Of a DNA stretch of 64,000 nucleotides, positions 34,100-45,779 are shown piece by piece; positions within the stretch are counted from its first letter, which is position 1; each line of letters begins with the position of its first letter. The notes under the pieces are model-generated. The model was not told the DNA's origin. It saw only the letters and a list, made by a program, of their open reading frames with translations, and made no database searches. The position numbers and the translations under genes were made by a program. The stretch comes from Saprolegnia diclina VS20 (taxonomy: Eukaryota; Oomycota; Saprolegniomycetes; Saprolegniales; Saprolegniaceae): NCBI RefSeq assembly GCF_000281045.1, contig NW_008246084.1, forward strand, positions 498,870-562,869, written 5' to 3'.

Positions 34100-34680
34100 C
34101 AAAACGTGGCCAATTGTGGCTATATATGTTGCACGCCATATTTAGTAGAGTGACCGATTCGTCCGGTAGTACACCTCACACGATGACGCGGGGTGGCGCT
34201 TTGTGCTCCCCAAAGCGCCTCCTAGGGCTCTGCCAAGTGCGAGCGATTTCGTTGTTGGAGCGTGTTTGGCGATGGAGGCGCATCGGCTGGGCAGCGCAGC
34301 AATTAAAAATGGCAATATATGGCTATTAATGGTGTGTGCCATAAAAAATATTTTAAGGACACATAGCGCCCGCTGTACGCCTCGCACGATGACGCGGGGT
34401 GGCGTTTTGTGCTCTCCGAAGTGCTCTCTGTCATCGTGACAAGTATGGGCGATTTCATTTTTGGATCGCGTTTGGCGATCGATCTGCGGCATGCCTGGAT
34501 GTTAAAAATGGCAATATATGGTTATTCATGGCGTGTACCAAAAATAAATATTGGAGGGTCCATAACTCTCGCTGTACACCTCACACGACGATGCAAAGTA
34601 GCATTTCATGCTCTCCAAAGTCCATTCTACAAGCGTGCAAGCTTTGAGCGCATTCATTTTTCGAACGCAACTCGGCCTCG
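34100..34680. repeat. degenerate ~200 bp tandem repeat, about three copies
   Basis: The anchor (G)TAC(A/G)CCTC(A/G)CACGA followed by TGACGCGGGGTGGC or a variant recurs near 34168, 34375 and 34574, a period of ~200-207 bp. Between anchors, AAAAATGGCAATATATGG recurs near 34306 and 34505, with a weaker version near 34110. The copies are clearly diverged and the third decays after ~34680. The units lack a long shared reading frame. The rest of 33748-34834 has no recognisable gene. Confidence 0.7.
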
Positions 34681-34834
34681 ACGCTACCTGGCGCAGCGGT
34701 CACGGCACCTGCACCGCACGGGATTGGTTTAAATATAAGGATTTTCAACCAATCACACAAGGATTTCACTGAATGCATGCTCTCGGCTCAGTAGGCGATG
34801 TACAAGCAGACGAAAATGCTCAACCATTGCAATT

Positions 34835-37800
34835 TTACTTGTTGATTCGCATCCTTGTAGTCGTCGTCTGCCGCTCCTGCTTGAGCTGGTCGAGGAGGCT
34901 CTTGACGAGACCGAGCATGTCCGTGGCCTTGGTGTGCTCCAGTGACGGCGCTGGAAACCACTGGAGACACTGCGTGAGCAAAAAGTACGTGGCAGTGATC
35001 GACGGCGTCGCGTCACGCTCCATGACCGCGTTGTCTATGCAAATTGAAAAGCCTGTCGCTCTCGAGTTGAAGTCGTACCTGGCGGGAACGGCGGCGATGA
35101 CGAGCACACCCACGTGCACACGTCCGCCGGCATGCGGGTCATCAAAGCCGCGTACTCGGGCCGACTGCGCATGCGTGACAAGACAAGCGCGACGCGCGTC
35201 CGCGCAATGCACCCGAGGCGCCTGCAGATGGCGGGCGACAGCGTGAGCTTCCCGAGGAGCTCTTCGGCGTGGCTGTCGAGGCCGCTCTCATATAAAAAGA
35301 CGGCGTGGTCTTGCTTGATCGCGTCCAACGGCAACTGGAACGACGTTGCGACGTTGAAGCCCACCGCGACATCCGACTGCAGCAGCCGCAGTACAAACTA
35401 CAAGCCTCGTCAGCGAACTGAGTTGGGTCGAGACGTAACCGACCTGGTACCGCGCGGCAGTCAAGGCCGAGGCGTCGGCGGCATCGATCGGCGGTGGCGT
35501 CGTGAGGCCGTCGGGTGCACAGAGCACTTGAGGTGCAGCAAAGAGCTTTTGCAGCGGCAGTGCAGCGTCGGGCACCGCCGAGAACGCGTCCAGCACCGAA
35601 AGCAACTGGCCATGCAGCGTGACGCTGCTCGTGGGCACATTCTCGATGCGCGACAAGCTTTGCGCGAGCGTCGCATGCGTGTACCGCGGCGGCCACGCGG
35701 TGCCAAAGAGGCTCAACACGTCCGTGTCGGCGCCCGTCCATGCAATCGGCTCGACGAGTTGCGGCGTCAACAGCGTCTCGTCGTCCTCATCGAGCTCCCC
35801 TAGAGGCTAATGCAATCACATTTTGTTGGCAACTAGCAAGTACGTGGTGCGGTGGGCTTGTCGACTGCCACGAGATCCAAGAGCTGCCGGACAAGGTGGA
35901 GAAACTGGCGCGCAATCGAAGGTTGCAGGCCCTTGGAGACGCTCCGGCCCGATGCCACTTCAACCCAATACGCCAAGATGGACGCCACGTGCGTCCGGAC
36001 GTACGTTTCCCAGACGTGCGCCACGAGTGCGACCTTGGTCGACAGCGTAGTCACTGCGTCGACCTCGTCGAGTGCGAGCTCCAGGTACGACATTTGAGAC
36101 CGGTCCGTGTTCCAGGCCGAAAAGAGCACGGTGGCCCGGCAGCACGCCAGGGAGTCGGCGTGCTGCAGCTGGCGGAAGCTCTGAAGCACCGATGCAACGA
36201 GGCGCGGCGACGACGCGGCCTCGAGCTGCGCCAGCCATACTGCCATCCACTCTTCGCCGCTGTCGTAACGCACGAGAGGCGCGTCAACCACCTACAAGCA
36301 CGATGCGACCTCGGTCCAACATGGCATGCTCGTACGTCGGGCGCTTGTTGGAGCTGACAGATGGCGATCGCGCGCAGCAGTTCGTCGACCCCCTCGACAG
36401 CGTCCTACGTCAATGTGTCAACGTCAACCCAAACAAAGGCGGCAATGTACGATCGAGAGCTTTCCGGGAAGCCGCAAGAGGCACGTGAGGTACAGGACTT
36501 TATGAAGGCAGCGCTGCAAGACGCGCCAGCGCAGGCCCGCGCCGAGGACGCTAATCTGCCCGAGCGTCGCCTCTTGCAGCGCATGGGCGTGCGCCCGTGT
36601 CCCGACGTCCAAGTGGTTGGTGAGCACGTAGACATGCACAAGCTTGTCGCTCTTGCGACACGCGTCAAACACACTGCGCAGCGGCGGGGAGAGCTCTACG
36701 AGTCGGCTAAGTCGTCGCTCGCCATCTGGGAGACGCGCACCGGGCAGTGTAAACGCATCGCTGTCCTCGAGCACGTGCGGGTACGAGCTGGCGTGGATCC
36801 AAGGCTCGAGCCAGCGCTGCAGCGGCGACGACGCGGTCGTGCCCGTCATCGCGAGGACTTGATCCACCGGCAGACGAAAGAACCAGTCGAGAAACATCTG
36901 CGTGTACAGCGCCACGTCGCTCGTGCTGAGGCGCAGCGCCGCGTGAATGGCCACAACGTTCTATTGGTAAACTCTATCAACGGGATTGGAGCGCGTAGAC
37001 CGTACCGTGACAGCAAAGACTGTCGTCTCGAGCGGGCCAAAGCAAAACGTGAGCCAGGCGTTGCGGTTCGCCGTCACGTTGGCGGCCACGAGCAGAGGAC
37101 GCGCCACGAGCATGTGCATCTGGTCGAGGCAGTCGCCAAAGCTCAGTTCGCCACGAAATTTGCGCTGCAGCAGCAGGTACAGACTGCGCGTGGTCTCGGG
37201 CGTCGCGCTCGTGGGTCGCAGCGGCGGTGCGAAGCAGCCGAGAAACGCAAGACACGAGAGCACCGGGGGATCGGATGTCGGAAGCGGCGACGGCGTCGAC
37301 GTTCGGGCGCGTGCGAGGACCGTCTGCCACTGTTCGAGGGTCGTCCGCACCGGGTCTTCGTCAAAGAGGGACGGCGCCGATCGTTTGGCGGTTGCCTCGT
37401 CGCGCAGCTGCACGTACGCCTGGAGAATGTGCTGCTGCCATTCGAGGAGGAAGACCGCGCGCAGCTGCTCCAAGGACGGGTCGGCGCCGAGCACCACTGT
37501 GCGCGCCACCTACAATCGTTGGGCTATGCGACACGTCAAGTGACGCGTACCGACACGAGGGCATCAAGCGCATCGCTGTGAAAGTCGCCACCAAGATGCA
37601 CCATCGTCGGTGCATGCAACGCGTCCACAACCGCTTCAATGCCGGCACCGGTCGTGAGCTGCGGGATCTGGGCGAGGATCCCCGACGTTGTCTCGCGTGG
37701 GACTGGCGCCGGGACCTCTCGAAGCGCGTGGAGACTGTCGAGCAGTTGGTGCAGATGAAACACCTCTTCTTGCCGGAGATCCTACGTCCATACTCTGTGC

Positions 37801-39072
37801 CATCGAGTCGAAGAAGATGCTACCGACCATGCTAAAGTATTTGAGAATCGCCATCTTGCTCGCCGCGTCCAAGTCGACGGCCTGGACGCGCGACGTGCCA
37901 GGCTCGGTCTCGAGGACGAGTACGCACGACGCGTGCGTGGGCGAGGTCGCGAGCGTGCACAGCTGCAGCTTGGCGTGCACACCCACGGGCACACAGAGCA
38001 CGCGCGGGCCGTGTCGGGCGCGCCACACTTCGACAAAGCCCCGTCGCGCCGAGTAGAAGACCATGTAGAGCCCTGGCACGTCCGACTTGGCGTCCATTGT
38101 CATCCAGCCCACCTGCGCATCGCGGTACCTACGTCAAGGTACGGAGTCTGCGTTTCAAAGTGGGACTGACCCTTTCCAGAGCCGCACGAGCAGCATGGTT
38201 GACGTGTCGAGAAGCAGGATGCGACCGAGCGAGTCGGGCACGAGCGCGAGGCGGCCGTGGGGAGAGAGGACGGCGGCGCGCGCCTTTTGCCGCAGCGTGT
38301 TGGGGAGCCCGAGCTCGGACGCAACGTCGAGCGGTGTCGGTGCGACGTCATTGGCACTCGATGGCGTCTTCTCGGCCGACCAGCCCCAGCTCTTGGCGAG
38401 CGACCAGACCGCGCCTGCCGCCCGCGTGGCCACGGCCGACGCAATGTGGGCAATGTGCAAGATCGATGACGCGTCGTTGCCGGCGTGGTAAAACCCAATG
38501 ATGGGGTCGCACCCGACAGCAAGCGCGTTCTGGAGGCCGACGCGTGCATGCACTTGGAAGAGCGACGGCCGCGTCTCGGTGCATGGCAGCACGGCGAGGA
38601 TCTCGGTCTGACCATGCAGCGCGTACTTGCGCCAGGAGCGCTTTGGCGTCGGGTCCGACTCCCACTCGATGATCGCAAGCGTCTTGTCGTCGTAGAGAAC
38701 CCAAAGCTCCTTGGCGGTGCTGTGCCGATGGGTCCATTCAAGGCGCAGGATCGGCGCAGGATGGCAATGGAGCGCGAAGAGCTCGACACCCGACTGCCCA
38801 AAGACGCGGACAAAGCCATTATCAAACCCAAGGGCTACGTCATAAGTACCGGCCGACGACTTGAGGCGGCTAAAGCGGGCGACGGAGGCGGTCGGCGCCG
38901 ATGCCACGAGCATGAGCCCATCGAGATCGTCCGCCGATGGCGTGAGAACGATATGCTCCTGCTGCGGTCCATGAAGCACCTGCATGTTGTCTTCTAGCGC
39001 GCAGGCCCATAGGTCGGGCGAGACGTCCAAGACGGAGGCGGCCGCGCATGGGAAGCCGCCGAGGTCCCGCAT
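34835..39072 (-). CDS. RAB3GAP2: Rab3 GTPase-activating complex non-catalytic subunit
   Basis: Ten exons (39072-38171, 38128-37828, 37781-37551, 37509-37006, 36960-36451, 36404-36336, 36291-35844, 35799-35444, 35397-35079, 35034-34835) give 1279 residues, close to the animal protein. Nine introns of 41-46 nt all preserve phase. The N-terminal ~420 residues match the RAB3GAP2 N-terminal beta-propeller region, including LWKGYRDAQVGW across the first intron and the L-x-P-x-G-R-LALVPDSLGR strand. The rest is helical, fitting the C-terminal domain. With RAB3GAP1 it forms the exchange factor for Rab18 and activates GTP hydrolysis by Rab3, at ER and vesicle membranes. Two donors use GTCGGT, so introns 37782-37827 and 35398-35443 are the least certain. 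Confidence 0.85.
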
Positions 39073-39641
39073 GCTGCAGTCAAAGGGTTTCTCGGATTGT
39101 TCTGTCGCCAGAAGAAGGAAATGTCCTGGAATCAGATTCGATTAAATTCGGCATCATCATCGTCCCAAATTCGACATCGTACCTTGGTCATCATTACCTT
39201 CCCCCCTCCCACGCCATGACGGTCTGGGGTGCTACCTGGTGAAGCATCGCGGATTCAATGGAGGACGCATAGGTGCTATTGCCGTGTTGAAGTCAGCGTC
39301 GAGCCATCATGTGCCCTTGCAATCGAGGACAAACAGAACCTCTTAAATTCGGCATCGGAACCAAGCGCTTCGGCTCGCTCGTCGTACAGGGGCGGATGGT
39401 ACCACCTGATAGAGAGCGTAAACCAGCGAGCTTTTGTGGCGGTACCATGCATGCGAACATCGTATACCACGGCAAGACACATATGCGCACGCATGACCAG
39501 TCCCCAAGCAGGGGTAAATAATATAATAAATAATAGCTGTTATTCACCCGCCGTTGCCGGTTTTAAAAATGGCATCTGCCACCGCGAGAAGCTAACAGCG
39601 CAAAAACAAGGACATATCCTAATCGACGTCAAGATCCGGCG
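39073..39641. other. divergent intergenic region, nothing recognised
   Basis: This separates RAB3GAP2 and the second lysine methyltransferase, which start in opposite directions. It includes an AT-rich patch around 39515-39540. No gene seen. Confidence 0.5.
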
Positions 39642-40446
39642 ATGCCAGCACTGCACGAACTGAGCACCCTCGATCCGAGCCTGACGTACGCGCGCGAGCG
39701 ACGCTTTCACTTTGCAGCCGCGGGCAGCGTCGTCATCCTCCAGGACATTGCGCATGTCGGTGGCACGGTACGTCAGGGCGATGACAGGCTACGGCAGCTC
39801 ACATGCCATAGGTCTGGGATGCGGGCGTCGTCCTGAGCCACTACCTCGATACGCTTGGTTCGATGTACGCAGCGCTCTAGCGACGCCGACTCATGCATTG
39901 CTTCTAGCGCGATGAAAGGCAAGCGCCTGGTCGAGCTCGGCGCGGGCACCGCCCTGCCAAGTACGTCGTCGTCAGCGACTCCGTTTTGCCCACCAACGTG
40001 ACCTAGGCATCATCGCAGCGCGCCTTGGCGCTGACGTCGTCGCTACCGACATGAGTGACGTCCTGCCATACACGAATGCTGCGATTGCTACCAACACGAC
40101 CCAGTGCGATACGATTCAAGCGGTCGAGCTCGTGTGGGGGCGACACGGCGCGGGCCTCAAGGCCGTCGCAAACCGCGCGTGCGACTACGTTGTCGCAGCC
40201 GACGTCGTGTACAACGACATGTACTTTGACGCGCTTCAAGAGACACTCCGCGCGCTCGCTTCGCCAGCGACGCGCATCCTCATCTGCTTTGAGCAGCGGC
40301 GGCGCGACCTCGGGGCCTTCTGGGCCTCCTGTGCCCCGACCTTCATGGTCGCCCGCCTCTCGTCGCCGCTTTTAGACGCCTGCCACACTGAAGCAAAGAT
40401 ACAACTCTACGAGCTCCGTCGCCGCGACGATCCTGCCACCATCTAA
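39642..40446 (+). CDS. family-16 protein-lysine methyltransferase (second copy type)
   Basis: Four exons (39642-39767, 39812-39864, 39908-39960, 40007-40446) give 223 residues; introns of 44, 43 and 46 nt begin GTACGT, GTACGC and GTACGT. The Methyltransf_16 signature is spread over the exons: VWDAGVVLSHYLD, the SAM motif RLVELGAGTALP, ADVVATDMSDVLP and YVVAADVVYNDMYFDALQ. The protein is compact and lacks the N-terminal extension of the enzyme at 26594-27524, from which it is strongly diverged. The substrate is unknown; METTL21/EEF1AKMT-type lysine methylation of a chaperone or elongation factor is the family expectation. Confidence 0.82.
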
Positions 40447-41023
40447 GCAAAAGCGTTCGTGTGTATTTGCTTGTTGGTGCCTGGGAAGAGCCCCTCGTGT
40501 TGGGTCGATGGCAGTCCTCGAAAGCGTTTGCATCGCCGAGACGCCGCCCTCAAGGGCTTTGGTCTTGACACCTCCGAGACGTCACTACGTATCACGATGA
40601 CTGCACTGTCTGTCAGATAGTATGACGGCAGACGTCCAGGCGTGGGCTTGGCAAGCAGCACCGACCGTACACGAAGCCAGGTGGGCCACAGAGATAGCCA
40701 CTAACGTTGTCCACCAGAAGCCTCGAGCAGCTCTCACGCCTCATAGAACCTCGGCAGGTGTCCGACAGGCGCGTTCTCGTTGTTGCTGGTCGACTACGGT
40801 GGTGAGACTGCGCTGTTGTTAACCGAATATGAGTGTACGTACGCTTGCCATCGTCCTTCTCGTGCTATTTGTTGGTCGAGTTTGCTGGATCCTGTCGGTG
40901 CGATCACAAGATGCTCTTGCGTCTCGTCTTGCCACGTCAATTCGGCATGTGCCGAAATGAAATTTGGGCTGGCCCCGGGGGGGGGCCTCTTTTTTACAAA
41001 CCAAACAAACAGTGGCGTGGACG
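40447..41023. other. intergenic / PRP31 promoter region
   Basis: No gene seen. A G-run followed by a T-run at 40977-40995 lies just before the PRP31 start. Confidence 0.5.
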
Positions 41024-42496
41024 ATGAGCTCGCTGGCCGATTCGTTCCTCGAAGATCTCGACGAGCTCAGTGGCAGCAGTAGCGAGAGCGACCACCATGA
41101 CGACGACGACATGGGCGTCGAGGGCGATGACGGCGCGGATGCAGCTGAAACCGCGAAGAAGGAGGCCGACGTCGACGCGATCCTGCGCGCGGCCGCCAAC
41201 TCGGGCCAAGGCCTCGCCGCCGTGGCCCAGCTGCGCAAGAAGGCTTCGTACGGCGAGCATATCAAGTCTGTGGACGCGTACTTGGTCCAGGGCACGTCGC
41301 AGGCCACGCACGCGCTCGACGGCGCCGAGTACCAGCTCATTGTCGCGTCCAACGACCTCATGGTGCGCATCGACGACGAGATCATCGTCGTCCATCGCTT
41401 CCTCATTGAGCTGTATGGCAAGAAGTTCCCGGGCCTCGAGACGCTCGTGCCTGCGCCCTTGGACTACGCACGCGTCGCGTCGCGCATTGCGAACGAGACG
41501 GACATGACGCTCGTCGACATCACCGACCTCGTGCCGAGCGCGACCGTCATGAGCATCCAGCTCACGGGGTCGTCCGGCAAAGGCGTCCTTCTCTCGCCCG
41601 AGGACCTGCAGATGCTGCATGACACGTGCAACGAGATCATATCACTCGACAGCGACAAGGCCAAGATCCTCCAGTTTGTCGAGAGCCGCATGCACTTTTT
41701 AGCGCCCAACCTCTCGGCGCTCATCGGCACGCGCATCACCGCGCAGCTCATTGGTATCGCGGGTGGCATTGACGAGCTCAGCCGCATTCCGTCCTGCAAC
41801 ATCCAAGTGCTCGGCCAGCAAAAGCGTGTGCTCGCCGGCTTTTCGAGCATCTCGACGCTGCGCCACACGGGTATCCTCTTTGGGTGCGAGCTCATCCAGA
41901 CGCTCCCGCCCGACCTCCGCAAGAAGGCAAACCGCGTAGTCGCTGGCAAAGTTGCGCTCGCCGCGCGCGTCGACAGCCAGCCGCACCGCACGTCGAGCTG
42001 CGGCCAGCAGTTTTACGTCGACCTGCTCGACAAGTTTGAAAAGTGGCAGGCGCCCAACAAGGCAAAGACCAAGAAGGCGCTGCCGCGCCCGGACGAAAAG
42101 CCGCGGCGAAAGCGTGGCGGGAAGCGCTACCGCAAGATGAAGGAGCGCACGCAGATGACCGACGTCCGGCGCGAAGTCAACCGGCAAAACTTTGGCGCTG
42201 CCAACGACGAGTATGGTGACAATGCGATGGGGATCACGTCCGGACGGCTCGGCGCCGAAGGCAGCGGCACGCTCCGCGTCATCAAGAAGGCCCAGAAGCA
42301 GACGAAGCTCAAGCTCAAGGCCGCCACGTACACCAACAAGCACACGTCGGGCCTCGCCTCGAGCCTCGCGTTCACGCCGGTCCAGGGCATTGAGCTCATG
42401 AACCCGTCGGCCGCCGCGGACCGCGTGCGCGAAGCCAACAAAAAGTACTTTGGCGCCACCAACGGCTTTGTCTCGACGATCACGCCGCAACCCTAA
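41024..42496 (+). CDS. PRP31: U4/U6 small nuclear ribonucleoprotein PRP31
   Basis: A single exon of 490 residues starts at ATG 41024 (MSSLADSFLEDLDELSG). The order is that of the family: an acidic N-terminus, a NOSIC helical region (~80-145), the Nop domain (~180-325, with LAPNLSALIGTRITAQLIGIA and IPSCNIQVLGQQKRVLAGFS) and the Prp31 C-terminal domain with PRKRGGKR-like basic sequence and MTDVRREVNRQNFG. It binds the 15.5K protein-U4 snRNA complex and bridges U4/U6 to U5 in the tri-snRNP. Being intronless while the splicing-rich neighbours are not is mildly unusual. Confidence 0.97.
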   Translation: MSSLADSFLEDLDELSGSSSESDHHDDDDMGVEGDDGADAAETAKKEADVDAILRAAANSGQGLAAVAQLRKKASYGEHIKSVDAYLVQGTSQATHALDGAEYQLIVASNDLMVRIDDEIIVVHRFLIELYGKKFPGLETLVPAPLDYARVASRIANETDMTLVDITDLVPSATVMSIQLTGSSGKGVLLSPEDLQMLHDTCNEIISLDSDKAKILQFVESRMHFLAPNLSALIGTRITAQLIGIAGGIDELSRIPSCNIQVLGQQKRVLAGFSSISTLRHTGILFGCELIQTLPPDLRKKANRVVAGKVALAARVDSQPHRTSSCGQQFYVDLLDKFEKWQAPNKAKTKKALPRPDEKPRRKRGGKRYRKMKERTQMTDVRREVNRQNFGAANDEYGDNAMGITSGRLGAEGSGTLRVIKKAQKQTKLKLKAATYTNKHTSGLASSLAFTPVQGIELMNPSAAADRVREANKKYFGATNGFVSTITPQP

Positions 42497-42990
42497 GTGT
42501 ACCCTAACCCGACTACTTGGCCTTGCATGTGGTGTTGGCGAGCAAGGAAGCGTTCATTCTTCAGGACGGACGAGCTATTATCAGCAAATAAGAAATGGGA
42601 TGTACGAGCAGCACAGGATACAACATAACCGCGTTGGTATATTGGAGGACCAGCCCAGGTCCGTGGCGCAAAGCTATGTAACCTTCAACATGTCAACACA
42701 TAGTGTCAAGTCCCTACAGTTATAGCAGTAGAGACTTGATACTTTGTGTTGACTTGATACTTTGTGTTGGGATGAATCGAACGAACATCGATGTGAGCAA
42801 AGGCCCCCAAACTTGATCGTCTTCACTCGCAAAGTTGAGCATGGCCAGCAAGCGTGGTGCAGGGCGAGGCCGCTGAAGTTGACGTCGGGTGGACGCATGT
42901 CCGAGCCTTGCGTCGTTGTTTGCGAGTCGAGAGAAGCGACGTCGACTTTGACAAGCTGGACAACAGGTCCTTCATCATTGCTCAAGTTGC
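42497..42990. other. intergenic between convergent genes, with a short tandem duplication
   Basis: GACTTGATACTTTGTGTT occurs twice in direct tandem around 42732-42770. No gene is seen in the spacer. Confidence 0.5.
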
Positions 42991-43926
42991 TTATGGAAAG
43001 AAGTTGGCGTACTTTTGCTCGTAAATGACGCAGTAGCGCGGAACGTTCATCGTCGACTCGTAGCGGGTGACGCGGTGGAGCGTCCCGGGCACGCGGTCCT
43101 GGGTGGCGCGGGCGAGCGCCTTCCCACAGAAGAGCACGAGCTCCTCGTGCGGCACGCAGACGTCTTCGGCGCAGAGCCAGCGCTGCGACGCTTGGTCAAA
43201 CACATCGAGGCCACGCACGTCTGTGACCGGCTCGATCACAAAGAGGCTGGGGTCGACGTGCTCAAAGACGTTTTCGCCGTCCGACTGGCCGGTCCCTTCC
43301 TTGTTGGGGTAGTGCAAGCCGTAGCAAACAGAGAGATCTTGGCCTTCGTCCTTGCGCTGGACGCGGTACCCGAGCGTCAGCGAGAGACTCTGGTCGCAAA
43401 TGGCTTGACACTTTTGAATCTATAGCCAAAACTGTCAAAACCAAGTAGCGTGTCATAGGTCGACCATCGCAAGCCACGTCGACTCGAACGCCGGCGATGG
43501 CCACAGAAGCCGCGACATGTCGCCCGTGTGCACGCGAAAGCACTCGCGGACGCGCGATCGCTCGTAGCCAGCGTACCACATGGGCGTCTTCGTCTCGTTG
43601 CGGTAGATGTACGACGACGTACAAGCATCTTTCGCCGCATCCTCGCGCTCAAAGAACGCTTGCATCTCGCTCCGGAGATCCAGATACATGTCCTTGAGCT
43701 TCCCAATGTCGGTGAGCACGATGAACGAGTGCTTCTCCATGAGTGCATTGAACGTTGCCTTGTTGGCCCACGTCAAATCGCGGAGCTTCATGCGCGGGAC
43801 GCCGTCGGTCGCCGCTGGTGCAGGGCTCGAGGCCGCGGCTGCAGGCGTCGAGGTCTCGGCGGTCGGCGGCAGCGCCGCTTGGCCGGTCACAGCGAGGACG
43901 TAGTACTGGTACGCGTGCGTGGTCAT
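42991..43926 (-). CDS. 2-oxoglutarate/Fe(II)-dependent dioxygenase-like protein
   Basis: Exons 43926-43465 and 43419-42991 flank a 45-nt phase-0 intron (GTCGAC...TATAG); the product is 296 residues. The C-terminal half has the isopenicillin-N-synthase-type 2OG-Fe(II) oxygenase layout: EHVDPSLFVIEP supplies the His-x-Asp metal ligands, and ATQDRVPGTLHRVTRYES supplies the distal His and a downstream Arg-x-Ser for 2-oxoglutarate. An N-terminal Ala/Pro/Thr linker precedes the fold. The substrate is unknown. The gene is head-to-head with the Obg GTPase gene, only 137 bp between start codons. Confidence 0.75.
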
Positions 43927-44063
43927 CGGCCGAGTGCAAAATTATGCAACCTGGCGGGAAATGCATGTGAAAACCACCGTGGTTTATTCCGCAGATATGT
44001 GTGAAACGTGGGTTTTCAGCATTTGCCACCGAAAGGATTCGATTTCTGCTCCAATCGATCAAG
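43927..44063. promoter_or_regulatory. 137 bp bidirectional promoter
   Basis: Start codons of the oxygenase (minus) and Obg GTPase (plus) are 137 bp apart, so both 5' regions must share this segment. A CCAAT box lies near 44051. Confidence 0.5.
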
Positions 44064-45714
44064 ATGCTGAATCGGTTCGCGCTTGCTTGGGCCCCGCGGG
44101 TGCTTCGGCCCCGCGCCCGCCTCCTCCGCCCGTTCTCCAAGGGCCCTGCCCATCATGGCGATGGCGACGAAGAGGAGGATGAGGATGACGATGAGGACTA
44201 TGACGACGACGATGGCATCGACTTTGACGACCTCGACCTCGACGAGATGGACTTTGACGACGACGACGATGCGATGCTGCAGGAGCCTGGCAGCATCGGC
44301 AACAAGAACGTCAAAGAGCAGGTCAAGGCCAAGGTGAGCATTCGCCGGAGCAAGCACTCGAAGCGCAAGTTCATTGACCGCATCCGCCTGCGCGTCAAGG
44401 GTGGCCACGGCGGCAACGGCTGCACGAGCTTCGTGAGTACGATGCATCCTAAATGGGCGAGACAACGTGCTCATGCATCCTGTACTCGTAGGCGAAGGCG
44501 CGGGCATGAAGCGCCCGAACGGCGGCCACGGCGGCGGTGGTGGCGACGTCATCTTGCGCGTCGACGCCCGTCTTCAGAACCTGTACAAGCCCACGCACCA
44601 CTTTAACGGCGGCGATGGCTGGAACGGCATGGGTACGCGTCTCCTGTGCGTCTCTTGCGTCGTCTCACATGCACGTAGCCAACGACCGCGCGGGGCGTCG
44701 TGGTAAGGACATCATCGTTCCCGTGCCACCGGGTACCATCGTCAAGACGGTCGAGCGGGTACGTCCCATCCAACTGAACATGTCGTGACAACCATGCCAG
44801 ATCGAGCGCTGGAACGACGACTTGGACGACTATGAGATTGTCGACCGCAAGGAAACACTCGTGGACCTCGACACGCCGGGCACGAACTACACGGTGGCCG
44901 TCGGCGGCAAGCCCGGTCTCGGCAGTCGCATTCTCACGGGCAAGACGACCCAATATGGCGGTCTTCGCAAGACCATGGTGCGTTTCCTCTTCTTCGTTGC
45001 AAGCCGCTCATGGTTCGCATGCGGTAGCCGGAAGGCAAGGTGCTCGGGAAGCCCGGCACGTCGCAGTACCTCGAGCTCGAGCTCAAGACGATCGCCGACA
45101 TTGGCCTCGTCGGGTACCCGAACGCGGGCAAGTCGACGCTGCTTCGGTCGCTCTCGCGCGCGACGCCCGAGGTCGCGCCGTACCCGTTCACGACGCTGCA
45201 CCCGTTTGTGGGCATCGTCGAGTTTCCCGATACGTTCCGCTTTAGCGTCGCGGATCTCCCGGGCCTCATCGAAGGCGCCCACAAGAACGTGGGGCTGGGC
45301 CATGACTTTTTGCGTCACATTGAGCGCACCAAGGTACACACTCTCCTCTCAACAAGATCACTCTAGCGATTACTCTTCTAGATCTTGCTCTATGTGCTCG
45401 ACACGGCGGGCACGGAAGGCCGCGACCCGCTCTCGGACTTGCACCATTTGCAAAACGAGCTCGAGCTATATGCACCCAACATTACGTCGCGGCCGTCGCT
45501 GATCGTAGCCAACAAGATGGACGCGCCGGGGGCCGGCGAGCAGCTCGAGCGACTCCGCAAGGCGACTGACCTTGGCGTCGTGCCGCTCAGGTACGCTCCT
45601 TGGTATCAAGTATCAGTATATCAACCTGGAGCTAGCGCCCTTCACAAGGTCGACATCAAGACGCTCGCGTCGTCGCTGCGATGGATGATCGAAAACTACA
45701 AGCAACTCGACTAG
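44064..45714 (+). CDS. Obg-family GTPase, probably mitochondrial (GTPBP5/10-like)
   Basis: Seven exons (44064-44436, 44492-44632, 44679-44758, 44801-44977, 45028-45333, 45382-45590, 45636-45714) give 454 residues; all six introns keep phase. A basic presequence ([20 protein letters not shown]) suggests mitochondria. The glycine-rich Obg fold follows ([27 protein letters not shown]), then the G domain: GYPNAGKST (P-loop), [20 protein letters not shown] (switch II region) and NKMD. Obg GTPases assist large-ribosomal-subunit maturation. An Asp/Glu run of ~45 residues is inserted between the presequence and the Obg fold, which is not usual for the family. Confidence 0.92.
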
Positions 45715-45779
45715 AATGTACTACACCTCTTCATGGCACTCTCGTCTCCAACGACTGGCATATGCAGCATACGGTCGTC

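Noticed and set aside
36361-37581. Plus-strand frame of ~406 codons over RAB3GAP2
   Set aside because: It crosses introns and exons of the minus-strand RAB3GAP2 gene and has Arg/His-rich shadow composition.
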